Assembly (NCBI GenBank): GCA_017405115.1 | Contig: JAFRBA010000061.1 | Coordinates: 1 to 47,053, forward strand | DNA length: 47,053 nt | DNA from: Kiritimatiellia bacterium | GTDB taxonomy: Bacteria; Verrucomicrobiota; Kiritimatiellia; RFP12; UBA1067 | Direction: 5' to 3' | Shown: in pieces, positions 8,347 to 17,409 of the stretch | Numbering within the stretch: position 1 is the stretch's first letter | Layout of the letters: every line of letters begins with the position of its first letter | Position numbers and translations under genes: made by a program | The notes under the pieces: generated by a model | Told to the model about the DNA's origin: nothing | Databases searched by the model: none | Seen by the model: the letters and a program-made list of their open reading frames with translations, nothing else

Positions 8347-11300
8347 TCAATAAGTGCCGAGACAACGCCTGATTTCCGAACGCACGGCCTCCAACCAGAT
8401 CCGATAGCCGTCCGCATTCGGATGGAGACGATCTGGCATCAGAGCCTTCACATCGCCCGATGCGTCCACAAAACGCGCATTGAAATCAAGCCACCGAACC
8501 GACGTGCCGTCCGCAAGCGCGCACAAGAGCGCATTGGCCGCCTCGTTGTTGCGCCGATGGGAATCCGCAGCCGAAGCCCCGCGCGGAAAGATAGGCAACA
8601 GGATCACCTTGGCTCCGGGCTGCCTGCTGGCAATGAGGTCAAGAATGCGGCAAACACCGGCGGCAATGTGTTCCGGCGGATCCGTCTTGCCATCGTGTTC
8701 GGTGTTGTTGGTGCCGATCATCAACATGATGCAACGTGCCTGATATCCGTCCAGCTCTCCATGCTCAATGCGCCAGATGACATGCTCAACACGATCGCCC
8801 CAATATGCAAGGTTAACGACCCGCCCTTCTTTCGCCAGCTCGCAGGCAACATCCTTTCCCGTTGTCTCCCAGAAATGGGTAATCGAGTCGCCGACAAGGA
8901 CGATGTCCGCCCGACCGCCCAAACTCAAGACCTCCCGAAGCTTCTGTTCGTGACGATCCCGCCACCAGCCCTCGTTCAATCGATCGGCGGCAACAACGGC
9001 AGGCGCATTCGTGACGGGCTCCATTCTCAGCTGCCATGCCGTCTCCTTGACGTCAAACCGGTATCGGGGCAGCGTCAGGGGACCGCACGACCCACCGCCG
9101 ATGCCGAGCTGACGGCAGTCAAGATTGAGGCGTATCTCCTCGACCGGCGCGAGCGGCGTGCGGTGACGCTTCTGTCCGGCACGGTGGCGGGCGAAATCCA
9201 GATCTTCGCAGTCGTAGTGCAACGCCTGCACGAACATCGGCTCGGTCGACGTGAAACGAACGCCGCGACCGTCTTCAGACTGAAACACGACCCAGCGAAC
9301 GTCGGCTTTGTAGCCACAGTCCTGGGGGCGGACGTAATCAACGTACTGGCCTGTCACCGTTGACCGCCACACGCCGAGAAAACTGCCCGTGCAACGGTCG
9401 ACGTAGTTCTCGAACGGTCCGCGTCCGTACCACACCATCCGCTCGAGGGACTTGTCGAGCTTTAGCGACAGACCGATACGCGGCAGCGCCTGCGGCATGG
9501 ATCCATGCGGGACAATCCGGCTGGCGACGTTCACGCTGCCGTCCGCGCCGAACGTCCAGGCGGCCGTGTGTAGAAACCCGGCCGACTTGGAGCCGGTAAC
9601 TTCCACCTCCGTGCGAATCGTTCCGCCCTCAACGACGATCGGGAACGCATGATAGCGGAGCTGTGAAAGACCCTCGGCATAGAATCCGTGCGCCGTGCGG
9701 TCCTCGTAGAACTGATGCCCGTCGCGCAACCAGCGGTCGTTGTCCGTAAAGGCCCGCGCACAGGTGAAACGCGGTCCGGCGACGACGCCCTCGGCCGGAT
9801 CCCGGAGAATCGTCCGTCCGTTCATCGTCAGCTCCGAAAGCGTCCCCGTCGCCCGAGAGAACACGGCGCGGGTCCCGCCGCACGAGACCTCGACCGTCTC
9901 CGGCTTTTCGACAACCGTCGGCTTGCCGACGGCCGACGGAACGGATGTCCACGCTCCGCCCAGAAAGACTTGATTTCGCGAAACCGGCCACCCCTTCTTC
10001 GCCCAGGCGGCATCCGCTTTCAGCCGGAACTCGACCGTAAGGAAATACTCGTGCCCCGGACGGCGTGGAACGGCGCCGACCGTTTTCTCCAGGCCGTCAA
10101 GACGGCCCTTAGACAGCGGCGCGACGGACGGCGGAGCGAAAGTGCTGGAGGCAACAGGCAGGCCGTCCTCAAGGACCTCCCAAAACCCGTCAAAGGCATC
10201 CGCCGGCGTGAAGAGGAATCGGTTCTCGAGCTCAAACCCCCGCAGGACAAGGTTACGGTGAACGTGCCCTGCCTCGACGAGCTTCGGCGTCACTTCGCGC
10301 GTCGGCCCGATGAGGCCGTTGTTGCAAAACGGACCGTCATGAGGCTCTTCGTCGAAGTCGCCGCCATAGGCAAGGTAGCGTTCGCGGCGTCCCGTCTTCG
10401 GATCAACCTTGTCGGTGCAGCGCCAGACAGACTGGTCGATCCAGTCCCAGACGCATCCGCCGACCAAGCAGTCATAGGAATAAAACGCATCCCAGTACTC
10501 TTGGAAGTTCCCAAGCGCATTGCCCATCGCATGGGCATATTCGCATACGAAGAACGGCTTGCCGGCGTCATTGGAGGTCGAGGGGCAGTCCCCGTTGCGG
10601 AACGGACCCTTCACCAGCCCGCACCCCCACTTGCCTCGATAGACGACCTGGTCTACAGAGGGATACATCATCGAATCGACGTCTGCATCGACGTTGCCGC
10701 GCTCCCAGTGGATGAGACGCGTCGGATCCAGTCTCCGGACTTCGGCGATGGCGGCCCTGAAGTTCGGCCCGTGTCCGGATTCATTGCCCATCGACCACAT
10801 GACGATGGACGGATGGTTGCCATAGAAGCGGACCTGCCGCACATTACGCTCGACGACCGACTCCTTCCAGTCCGCGAGGCTGCCAAGGCCCTCCGGCGTG
10901 TCGCGGTACAACGGCATTTCGTTCGCCTCGACGTTTGCTTCGGCGATGACATAGAGACCGTACCGGTCGCAGATGTCATACCAGAGGCGGTGGTCGGGAT
11001 AATGGCTCGTCCGCACCGTGTCGATGTTGTAGCGCTTCATCAACGTCACGTCGCGGAGCATGTCATCTGTAGAGACCGTTCGTCCGTTGTCGGGATTCGC
11101 CTCGTGCCGGTTGACGCCCTTGAACTTGACCGGGCGCCCGTTGACCAACACGCGTCTTCCGTCGCGGCGGATTTCGCGAAAGCCTACCCGCCTCATGCGA
11201 ATGTCTTCACCCTTGCGGACAACGAGCGTATAGAGATACGGATCCTCCGCGCTCCAGAGGTGGGCGTTTGAGAGGTTTGAGACGTTTGAGAGGTTTGAGA

Positions 11301-12198
11301 CGTTTGAGACGTTTGAGAGGCTTGAGAGGGTGGCTACGGTTTTTTTGTCGGCGTCGTAAAGGGTCGCCGACCAGTCGCCGTCGATGCCATCTACGGATAG
11401 CGACGCCTCTTCGCATTTTCCATTTTCAACCTTACATTTTACATTCACCCTGAAATCCCAGATGCCATCCTTCGGCATCGACCAGAGCGTGACGTCGCGG
11501 AATATCCCGGAGTACCGAAACATGTCCTGGTCCTCGAGATAGCTGCCGTCCGACCAGCGGTAGACTTCGACCGCCAACACATTCTCACCACTTTTCGCCA
11601 GGCATTCCGTGATGTCGAACTCGGACGGCAGGCAGCTGTCTTCGGCATAGCCGACCTTCTTTCCGTTCACCCAGACGTAATAGGCTGAATAGACACCGTC
11701 GAAGCGCAGGATGACGCGCCGGCCCTTCCACGACTCGGGCACCGCGAAGCGGCGACGGTAGGACGAGACCGGATTGTAGTCCGCCGCGCCCGTATCCCGG
11801 TTGCGGATCACGGGCATCTCGCGCTTGAACGGGTAGTTGGCGTTCGTATAGCCCGGCGACCCGAAGCCGCGCATCTCGACGCAGCTCGGCACGTCGATTT
11901 CATGCCAGCGGGCATCGTCATAGTCATGCTTCCAGAAATCCTTCACGCGAAGGTCGGGGTTTCCCGCCCAGGATATCTTCCATTTGCCGTTCAGGGACAT
12001 CCGCCAGGGCGACTCCGGTTCGAGCGCATCCGCAAGCGCCGCCGCAACGTCGGCCAATGGAACCGAATAGGTGCGAGCTGGAAGACGACCGATCGAATTG
12101 ACATGCGGATTCTCCCAGTCGTTGGTGGCTGCGGAAGCAACTGCGGCGACGAACGCCAGGGCAAGGGACGCCAACGCGCTTCGCCTGCCGGGATTCAT
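8347..12198 (-). CDS. Secreted GH2 beta-galactosidase fused to SGNH esterase
   Basis: 1283 aa from ATG 12198, which shares one base with the stop of the DUF4838-2 gene (TGATG) and opens a signal peptide ending near ASAATND. Residues ~30-1050 are a LacZ-type GH2 enzyme: sugar-binding jelly roll, immunoglobulin-like domains, a barrel with acid/base Glu in MGNESGHG (~472) and nucleophile Glu in CEYAHAMGN (~554), VWDWIDQS, and a C-terminal Bgal_small_N domain. Residues ~1090-1283 are a separate SGNH hydrolase of the acetylhydrolase type: VLVGDSITHFW (Ser ~1103), MLMIGTNNTEHDG (Asn/Gly blocks) and DRLHPNADGYRIW (Asp/His). The fusion could remove galactose and acetyl esters from one glycan. Two short tandem repeats sit inside the GH2 part. 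Last gene of operon A. Confidence 0.85.
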   Translation of the reverse strand: MNPGRRSALASLALAFVAAVASAATNDWENPHVNSIGRLPARTYSVPLADVAAALADALEPESPWRMSLNGKWKISWAGNPDLRVKDFWKHDYDDARWHEIDVPSCVEMRGFGSPGYTNANYPFKREMPVIRNRDTGAADYNPVSSYRRRFAVPESWKGRRVILRFDGVYSAYYVWVNGKKVGYAEDSCLPSEFDITECLAKSGENVLAVEVYRWSDGSYLEDQDMFRYSGIFRDVTLWSMPKDGIWDFRVNVKCKVENGKCEEASLSVDGIDGDWSATLYDADKKTVATLSSLSNVSNVSNLSNVSNLSNAHLWSAEDPYLYTLVVRKGEDIRMRRVGFREIRRDGRRVLVNGRPVKFKGVNRHEANPDNGRTVSTDDMLRDVTLMKRYNIDTVRTSHYPDHRLWYDICDRYGLYVIAEANVEANEMPLYRDTPEGLGSLADWKESVVERNVRQVRFYGNHPSIVMWSMGNESGHGPNFRAAIAEVRRLDPTRLIHWERGNVDADVDSMMYPSVDQVVYRGKWGCGLVKGPFRNGDCPSTSNDAGKPFFVCEYAHAMGNALGNFQEYWDAFYSYDCLVGGCVWDWIDQSVWRCTDKVDPKTGRRERYLAYGGDFDEEPHDGPFCNNGLIGPTREVTPKLVEAGHVHRNLVLRGFELENRFLFTPADAFDGFWEVLEDGLPVASSTFAPPSVAPLSKGRLDGLEKTVGAVPRRPGHEYFLTVEFRLKADAAWAKKGWPVSRNQVFLGGAWTSVPSAVGKPTVVEKPETVEVSCGGTRAVFSRATGTLSELTMNGRTILRDPAEGVVAGPRFTCARAFTDNDRWLRDGHQFYEDRTAHGFYAEGLSQLRYHAFPIVVEGGTIRTEVEVTGSKSAGFLHTAAWTFGADGSVNVASRIVPHGSMPQALPRIGLSLKLDKSLERMVWYGRGPFENYVDRCTGSFLGVWRSTVTGQYVDYVRPQDCGYKADVRWVVFQSEDGRGVRFTSTEPMFVQALHYDCEDLDFARHRAGQKRHRTPLAPVEEIRLNLDCRQLGIGGGSCGPLTLPRYRFDVKETAWQLRMEPVTNAPAVVAADRLNEGWWRDRHEQKLREVLSLGGRADIVLVGDSITHFWETTGKDVACELAKEGRVVNLAYWGDRVEHVIWRIEHGELDGYQARCIMLMIGTNNTEHDGKTDPPEHIAAGVCRILDLIASRQPGAKVILLPIFPRGASAADSHRRNNEAANALLCALADGTSVRWLDFNARFVDASGDVKALMPDRLHPNADGYRIWLEAVRSEIRRCLGTY
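11266..11328 (-). repeat. Seven 9-bp tandem repeats inside the beta-galactosidase
   Basis: Seven consecutive 9-bp units of consensus GTTTGAGAG/GTTTGAGAC (plus strand; the last unit GCTTGAGAG) fill 63 bp in frame and encode alternating Ser-Asn-Val and Ser-Asn-Leu. They lie in the linker between beta domains upstream of the catalytic barrel. The units differ by single bases, so copy number may vary between strains. Confidence 0.85.
11410..11444 (-). repeat. Degenerate 7-bp tandem repeats inside the beta-galactosidase
   Basis: Five 7-bp units of consensus TTTNCAT (plus strand: TTCGCAT, TTTCCAT, TTTCAAC, CTTACAT, TTTACAT) lie in the coding sequence 82 bp from the 9-bp array. They encode part of the Lys/Glu/Asn-rich stretch VKCKVENGKCEE. 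Because the unit is 7 bp, a change of copy number would shift the frame unless three units change together. Confidence 0.7.
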
Positions 12199-14474
12199 CA
12201 CTCCATTTCCTCTATGCGAATGCAGTCGATGTGGATGGAAGTGAACGCCGGATTGCGCGCCCATCTCTTCTTGTCCCACCAACCGATGCTGAAGTTGAGC
12301 TGCTGCGCCGGGCCCGGCTCGAAGACGAACGCCTCGACCCAGGCGTACTCCGCGCCGATCTGCCTGTTTCCGAACAGATTCACCTTCGCCGGGTATTTCT
12401 TTGCACCAAAGTCGTAGATGTTGGGCTCCAATACCGGCGCGTCAACGCCCGTCAAGTCCGCCCGGCACCTGATCGACAGGCGATACTTCTTCCCCGGACG
12501 GAACGCCACGCGCGAAAGGTTGAAGAAGCTCTGCCATCCGTAGTGCTCGTTGCCGATCTTGACCGCCCGACCGTCATGCGCCTTCGGATCGTCCACAAGC
12601 GTGTGCATGGAACTGTAGCCAGTATAGCCGAAGTCGCTTTCCTCGAGGACAACGGAACTACCGTCGCCGACGACGACTTTCCCATTCTTGAACGCGTCGA
12701 TTATCGCCTGGCGCTTGCCGTTGCTGCGCTGGAGGCCGTCGCACATCGCCACGTAGCGGTCGTCCGAGGCCTGCGCAAGCTCAAAGGTCTCCACGAGGCG
12801 CGCGTGCGCCTGGCGGCCTACGTCGTCGCCCCGCCGGTCGCCCGGAGAGAAGAAGACGTCGTGGTAGTTCAGGCTGTAGAGCACGTAGTCCACCGAAAGT
12901 CCAGTGGTCTTCACGTTGTAGAGCCGCACCGGGTCGTTCCTGACGAGCGCCTCGGCCTCGCGGAAGTGCCTCGCGGCGGCGATGAAGAAATGCGGCGGAT
13001 ATATCTCCGCCACACGGCCTATCGACTCGTACACGGAGAACCTCGGATTGCCCTTCTTCATCTGATGGTAGACGAGCGCGTCGTAGTACTTGCGCACGAT
13101 CGGCGCCGCCGCGCCGTAGTAGCCCTTCATGAAGCGGTCGATCTCCGCGTTCATGTCGCGGTTCGGATTCCACATCCAGCGGGTGACGAGATAGTTCTTG
13201 AGTTCCGCGAACTCGGCGTGCCAGCCGTTGTTCATCGCCATCGCGTAGACCGAGTAGACCCCGCGGTCGGCGTAGTACTTGAGGTTCTTAAGAAGCGGCT
13301 CGACGTTGGGGAACGGCGACAGCGTGTCGGTGAAGTTCGTGTCGTAGGTGGCGATGAACATCCTGTCCGTAACCTTGAACCATTCGTCTATCTCCTCGCG
13401 GCACGCCACGGTCTGCTTATCTGTGCCTTCGTATATGGGACGCGCGACATCGATTTCCATCGGACAGTACATGACCATCACGTTGGCACGCGGCTTCGTC
13501 ATCTTCGGCGCCCTGCGCGTGTACTGGTAGGCGATCGTCTCCACTATCTTGCCGGGGAATTCGCGGTCGACGGCCTCCGCCACGGCGTTCACGAATCGGA
13601 TCATCGACCCCGACGGGCCGCCCTCCGCCTCGTCGACTGCCCTGCACTTCTCGCAGGTACAGTAGTTGAACCAGTCGTCCTGGCTCACCGAGACGGCGTC
13701 GGCCTCAGGCTCGCGGCGGAAGATGCCGAGCACTTTCTCGGTGACGATCTTCAGCACGTCCGGATTGGAAAGGCAGAGCTGTGTCGCGTCGCGGAGGCGC
13801 TTGTCGTTCACCTCGCTGTAGTACTCTGGATGCGCGTCAAAGTACTCCTCGACGGGCAGCAGCTTCCCGAAGGTGTGGCAAAAGCCCCAGCGCGCGCCGA
13901 ACCGGAAGGCCACTCCGCCGTGCTCCGGCACCGGCGGACGCCACGACCGGACGTTTACGCGGCATTTAACCAAGAACTGCGGACGCCACATGCAGTCCAT
14001 CCAGCCGGACTCGCGCAGCGGAATCGCCGGCTTGTGCAACTCGTCGATTCCGCGTGGCAATTCGAAACGCTCCAAGCTGGGGATCTCCTCGCACCAGCTC
14101 GAGAAGAAACCGCAGCCGCCGAATCGCTCCAGCACCTCGTAGACGCCGTATATCACGCCACGTTCGCCACCAGAGATCACCAGCCGGTCGCCTTCGACCT
14201 TCAGGCTGAACGCATCGCCGGAGACGCCGGCCCCCTTGCGACGCAGCACGACGGTTCGCGTCGATGCGGCGCGCGGAAGGACGACCCCCGTCATCTTCTC
14301 GACGTACTTCGAGAACTCGTTCGCCGCATAGGCGAACGACGGGCCTTCGGCCTCTACGACAAGGCCGCATGTCGGTGCCCGCCCCCGCTCGGCGACAAGA
14401 AACGCGTCTGCCGGACCGGCCCCGGCCGCGCACGCTGCCACGGACAAGATGAGCCACGCTCCATTTCGGTACAT
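12198..14474 (-). CDS. Secreted DUF4838 domain protein (copy 2)
   Basis: 758 aa from MYRNGAWLILSVAACAAG at 14474, chosen because GAGAGG lies 9 nt before this ATG and nearly touches the alternative ATG at 14483. A signal peptide is followed by a GH67N/GH20b-like domain (YAANEFSKYVEKMTGVVLP to VIYGVYEVLERFGGCGFF), then the DUF4838 core with SVSQDDWFNYCTCEKC, the counterpart of the Asn/Asp-Cys block of copy 1. The last ~170 residues (FKNGKVVVGDGSSVVLEE to the end) look like a beta-sandwich carbohydrate-binding module. Function unproven; such proteins are regular members of glycan loci. Ten bases separate it from the propeller-2 gene, and it overlaps the fused beta-galactosidase by one base. Confidence 0.75.
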   Translation of the reverse strand: MYRNGAWLILSVAACAAGAGPADAFLVAERGRAPTCGLVVEAEGPSFAYAANEFSKYVEKMTGVVLPRAASTRTVVLRRKGAGVSGDAFSLKVEGDRLVISGGERGVIYGVYEVLERFGGCGFFSSWCEEIPSLERFELPRGIDELHKPAIPLRESGWMDCMWRPQFLVKCRVNVRSWRPPVPEHGGVAFRFGARWGFCHTFGKLLPVEEYFDAHPEYYSEVNDKRLRDATQLCLSNPDVLKIVTEKVLGIFRREPEADAVSVSQDDWFNYCTCEKCRAVDEAEGGPSGSMIRFVNAVAEAVDREFPGKIVETIAYQYTRRAPKMTKPRANVMVMYCPMEIDVARPIYEGTDKQTVACREEIDEWFKVTDRMFIATYDTNFTDTLSPFPNVEPLLKNLKYYADRGVYSVYAMAMNNGWHAEFAELKNYLVTRWMWNPNRDMNAEIDRFMKGYYGAAAPIVRKYYDALVYHQMKKGNPRFSVYESIGRVAEIYPPHFFIAAARHFREAEALVRNDPVRLYNVKTTGLSVDYVLYSLNYHDVFFSPGDRRGDDVGRQAHARLVETFELAQASDDRYVAMCDGLQRSNGKRQAIIDAFKNGKVVVGDGSSVVLEESDFGYTGYSSMHTLVDDPKAHDGRAVKIGNEHYGWQSFFNLSRVAFRPGKKYRLSIRCRADLTGVDAPVLEPNIYDFGAKKYPAKVNLFGNRQIGAEYAWVEAFVFEPGPAQQLNFSIGWWDKKRWARNPAFTSIHIDCIRIEEME

Positions 14475-14493
14475 CTTCGGCATCCTCTCCCCG

Positions 14494-15978
14494 TCACAGG
14501 CATTCGAAGGCATAGATCGAGGCGGAATGATAGTCGACCCTTATCCTGACGGGCGTGTTGACCGGAGGCTTTCTGCCGCCCTTCCACACGACCTTGGCGA
14601 GCGTGTCGTCCTTGTCGAGGTTCTCGGACTCGCAGAGGACGCGCTTGCCGTCCCGCGAGAGTATCTTCACCGTAAGAGCGCACTTGCCCTTGTAGGGGTC
14701 GAACTCAGGGCGCATGTTGATGCGCAGGTCCGCGGTCGCGAGCCTGACCGGCTTGGTAGTGAAGGAGCCCGCGCCAGTGGAGCCGATCGAGGCGAAGCCC
14801 CAGCGGCGCCATACGGCACGGCCAGTGGCGCGGGTCGTCCCGCCCGGCGCCATGCCCGGCCTGACGGCTCGGCCGTGGGCGGAATCCCATCCGTAGTAGT
14901 AGAGCATCGACTCCTTTTCGTTGGAAACCACCTCGCCTCCCGCTATGCCCCAGATGCCGCCGGAGTCCCATCTGGGGGGCTCGCCGACAGTCAGCACCGT
15001 CTTGCGCCCAGGCGTCCGGTTCCAGACAATGCCGTCCGGCGAGGTCGCCATCTGCACGTCGCAGAAGCCCTGGTCTCCCGTCTCGCCGTGGCTGCCCGGA
15101 TTGCGGTTGTCGATCCGGAACATCGTCAGGAATCCGATGAAGCCGCCGGCATACGGAAACGCCGTGTGGGTGTAGATGTCCATGCGCTGGTTGGGGTTCT
15201 CGGTAAACGACTCGTCGTCGGCGACATCGGGCGCGAGAGCGAGCTTCGGCGCTGTCCATTTCTCGAAGTCCCGTGAGCGCGACACGAACACGACGCGGCG
15301 CCGGTCGTCGCGGCCGGCATAGCTCCGCGTGTTGATCTTGTGGTAGCAGAATATCTCGCCCGTCTCAGGGTGCTGCGCGAGCGACGACGTGTCCCATCCG
15401 TAGAGGGCGCGCTTTCGGTCCGTGAAGTTGATACCGTCGGCGCTTACGCATGTGTAGTAGCCGGTAATCTCCTTGTTGATGGACCAGTCCGGATTGTACT
15501 TGTAGCCGCAGCCGATGTGCTTGTACCGCCTTGCGGGGTTCTTCTCGAAGCGGTCGTAGACGAGCGAATTGCAGTGGCCCCACGCGCCGTTGCACATGTT
15601 GTTCGTCGGGCATGTCTTCGTGGGGCGCACGGTCAGGCCGGGCTTCGTCCATGTCTTGCCGTCCGTGGAATCGGCGATGTTAGACCAGCTCCAGTCGCAG
15701 TACCACATGCGGTAGCTCCCGTCGTCCATCTTCCACACGGAACCGTATACGCACGCGGCCTTCTCCTCCCACGGTCGGTCCTTGCGGAGGACCGGCTCCT
15801 TGTCCTTTACGCCGACGTGCAGACAGCGCGTCGTATTCGTCTTGGTTTCAATCTGCGAGTCGTCGGGGAATATGAGCGGCATTCCTTTGCCGACCCTTGG
15901 AGTGTCCCACGCGAGCGCTGCGGAAGCGCAGAACGCCGTCCCCGCGGCAATCACCTTGATCTTGATCATGTCATTCAC
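14494..15978 (-). CDS. Secreted five-bladed propeller glycosidase-like protein 2
   Basis: 494 aa, paralog of the protein at 6720-8234 along the whole length. I place the start at a GTG (15978) because AGGAGG ends 8 nt before it; the ATG three codons later (15969) is the alternative. Either start gives a signal peptide ending near AALAWDTP. Blade motifs STDGKTW, SPDGIVW and SADGINF repeat the SxDGxxW pattern, and the shared block MDIYTHTAFPYAGGFIGF is intact. Catalytic residues cannot be named from sequence alone. It stands between the SUMF1-fold genes and the DUF4838-2 gene in operon A, in the same propeller plus DUF4838 partnership as in operon B, which suggests that the two proteins act on one substrate. 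Confidence 0.7.
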   Translation of the reverse strand: MNDMIKIKVIAAGTAFCASAALAWDTPRVGKGMPLIFPDDSQIETKTNTTRCLHVGVKDKEPVLRKDRPWEEKAACVYGSVWKMDDGSYRMWYCDWSWSNIADSTDGKTWTKPGLTVRPTKTCPTNNMCNGAWGHCNSLVYDRFEKNPARRYKHIGCGYKYNPDWSINKEITGYYTCVSADGINFTDRKRALYGWDTSSLAQHPETGEIFCYHKINTRSYAGRDDRRRVVFVSRSRDFEKWTAPKLALAPDVADDESFTENPNQRMDIYTHTAFPYAGGFIGFLTMFRIDNRNPGSHGETGDQGFCDVQMATSPDGIVWNRTPGRKTVLTVGEPPRWDSGGIWGIAGGEVVSNEKESMLYYYGWDSAHGRAVRPGMAPGGTTRATGRAVWRRWGFASIGSTGAGSFTTKPVRLATADLRINMRPEFDPYKGKCALTVKILSRDGKRVLCESENLDKDDTLAKVVWKGGRKPPVNTPVRIRVDYHSASIYAFECL

Positions 15979-16021
15979 GACTTTGCCCTCCTTTGTTTTC
16001 GCGACTGCGCCGCTATGCAGT

Positions 16022-17392
16022 TCAGTCCGCAAGCTCAGTTATGTCCACAGGCGCGCAGAAGCGTACGCCGAACGCCCCCGTGCGCGCACTGCGGACCGCC
16101 GAACCGTAGACGCTGTAGACCCTGCAGCTGTTGGGCGGGGACACTATGTACGAGTTCATGGCCATCGCGTCGGTGCCCGTCTCCGGTCCGCGGGGGTCCG
16201 TCTGAGTGGTTCCGGCGTAGGGGATCGAGCCGCTGCGGTCAAGCACGACCTCGGCGATGTTTCCTATCATGTCGTAGAAGCCCCACTTGTTCGGCTCCTT
16301 GAGGCCGACGTTCCTGTAGCCGCGGTTGCCGTCCATGTTGGCAGTCACGACAGTCCAGCCGATGCGTTCCGCGAACGCCTTCTCGCGGCTGCCGTCGGCC
16401 GGGTTCTGGGGCAGGTCGTCGTAGGCCACGTCGCCGTCGAGCTGGTAGAAGTTGAACGGGGAGCCTGCGCGCGCCGCGTATTCCCACTGAGCTCTGGTCG
16501 GCAGGTCGATCCTGCGCAGTCCCGACACGGAACGGAGCTGGTAGACGCCTGTCTGGCGTGCGTAAGTTCCCCACAAGAACGACTCGTCAACCTCATGGGC
16601 ATCCACCACCCGGCCGTCCTCCTCTCCGTCCAGCGGCCAGTTGTAGCCCTTGTTCGCGCCTCTCAGGTCGCGATAGGACAAATTGCAGACCGGAGCCTGC
16701 TGCAGGCCCTCGTTGTTCCAGTGGTTGTTGGCGGCATTATCCGCCATGGCGCGGCACTCCCAGAATTTCTTGCACTGTGCGACCGTGAGCGGGTAGATGC
16801 CAAGGTAGTAGTCTTCGGTAAACGTCGCCCAATACTCTGGGTTCGCGGCATAAGCTCCTATCGACGACGGACAACCGAGCCTCGCCGTCTTGCCGGCCGC
16901 GTACACGCGCTTCATCACAATGCAGTCCTCGGCATAGCGCACCCTGTTGGCGAGACCGCCGTCCGGCAGTGCATCTTCCGACACGTAGAAGCGGAGCTGC
17001 TTCTTCGGCGGCAGCCGGGCCGTGAGGTCGATCACAAGGATGTCCGGCGGCGACGCAAGCGGCCACACCCTGACGGCGGCGGTAAACGCCGCGTCGGCCG
17101 AATGCCCGGTCCACCCGCGGTCGGCCCGCCAGAGTATCTTGCGAACGCCGGGGTCGACGATGCGGTTGACGTCTCCAGCCACATTGGCGAAGTTTGCCGC
17201 CCCGATCGACACTCCATTTGTAAGAAAGTCGACTGTTACGATTGCGTTCGTGCCTGTAAGCTCGTATTCGACGACAACCAGTCGGTCTGCGCCCTGAGAA
17301 ATGCTGACGCTGCTCGCGTCGATCTGCGGCGCAGTGGCGAAAGCGGCAGCCGCCGCAACGCCTGCGAAAAACGAAATCAACGGCTTTTTCAT
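16022..17392 (-). CDS. Secreted SUMF1-fold (FGE-like) protein 3
   Basis: 456 aa from MKKPLISFFAGVAAAAAF (17392), with AAAGGA 9 nt upstream. Signal peptide, then an Ig-like front domain (~30-115; VVVEYELTGTNAIVTVDFLT, GDVNRIVDPGVRKILW), then a formylglycine-generating-enzyme-type domain recognisable by DYYLGIYPLTVAQCKKFWE, YRDLRGANKGYNWP, IDLPTRAQWEYAARAG and KWGFYDMIGNIAEVVLD, ending AFGVRFCAPV. True FGE carries a Cys pair (CxxxxC) just before the final GFR; here the corresponding NSCRVYSVYGSAVRSAR has one Cys only. No sulfatase gene is near. It is more likely a binding or structural protein of the same fold. Third of three tandem paralogs. Confidence 0.75.
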   Translation of the reverse strand: MKKPLISFFAGVAAAAAFATAPQIDASSVSISQGADRLVVVEYELTGTNAIVTVDFLTNGVSIGAANFANVAGDVNRIVDPGVRKILWRADRGWTGHSADAAFTAAVRVWPLASPPDILVIDLTARLPPKKQLRFYVSEDALPDGGLANRVRYAEDCIVMKRVYAAGKTARLGCPSSIGAYAANPEYWATFTEDYYLGIYPLTVAQCKKFWECRAMADNAANNHWNNEGLQQAPVCNLSYRDLRGANKGYNWPLDGEEDGRVVDAHEVDESFLWGTYARQTGVYQLRSVSGLRRIDLPTRAQWEYAARAGSPFNFYQLDGDVAYDDLPQNPADGSREKAFAERIGWTVVTANMDGNRGYRNVGLKEPNKWGFYDMIGNIAEVVLDRSGSIPYAGTTQTDPRGPETGTDAMAMNSYIVSPPNSCRVYSVYGSAVRSARTGAFGVRFCAPVDITELAD

Positions 17393-17409
17393 GGATCGCG
17401 TTCCTTTCA

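Noticed and set aside
9688..14549. Long plus-strand open frames opposite the beta-galactosidase and DUF4838-2 genes
   Set aside because: They have no ribosome sites, are rich in Arg/Val/Asp as expected from antisense of GC-rich genes, and match no family, while the minus-strand frames have full motifs.
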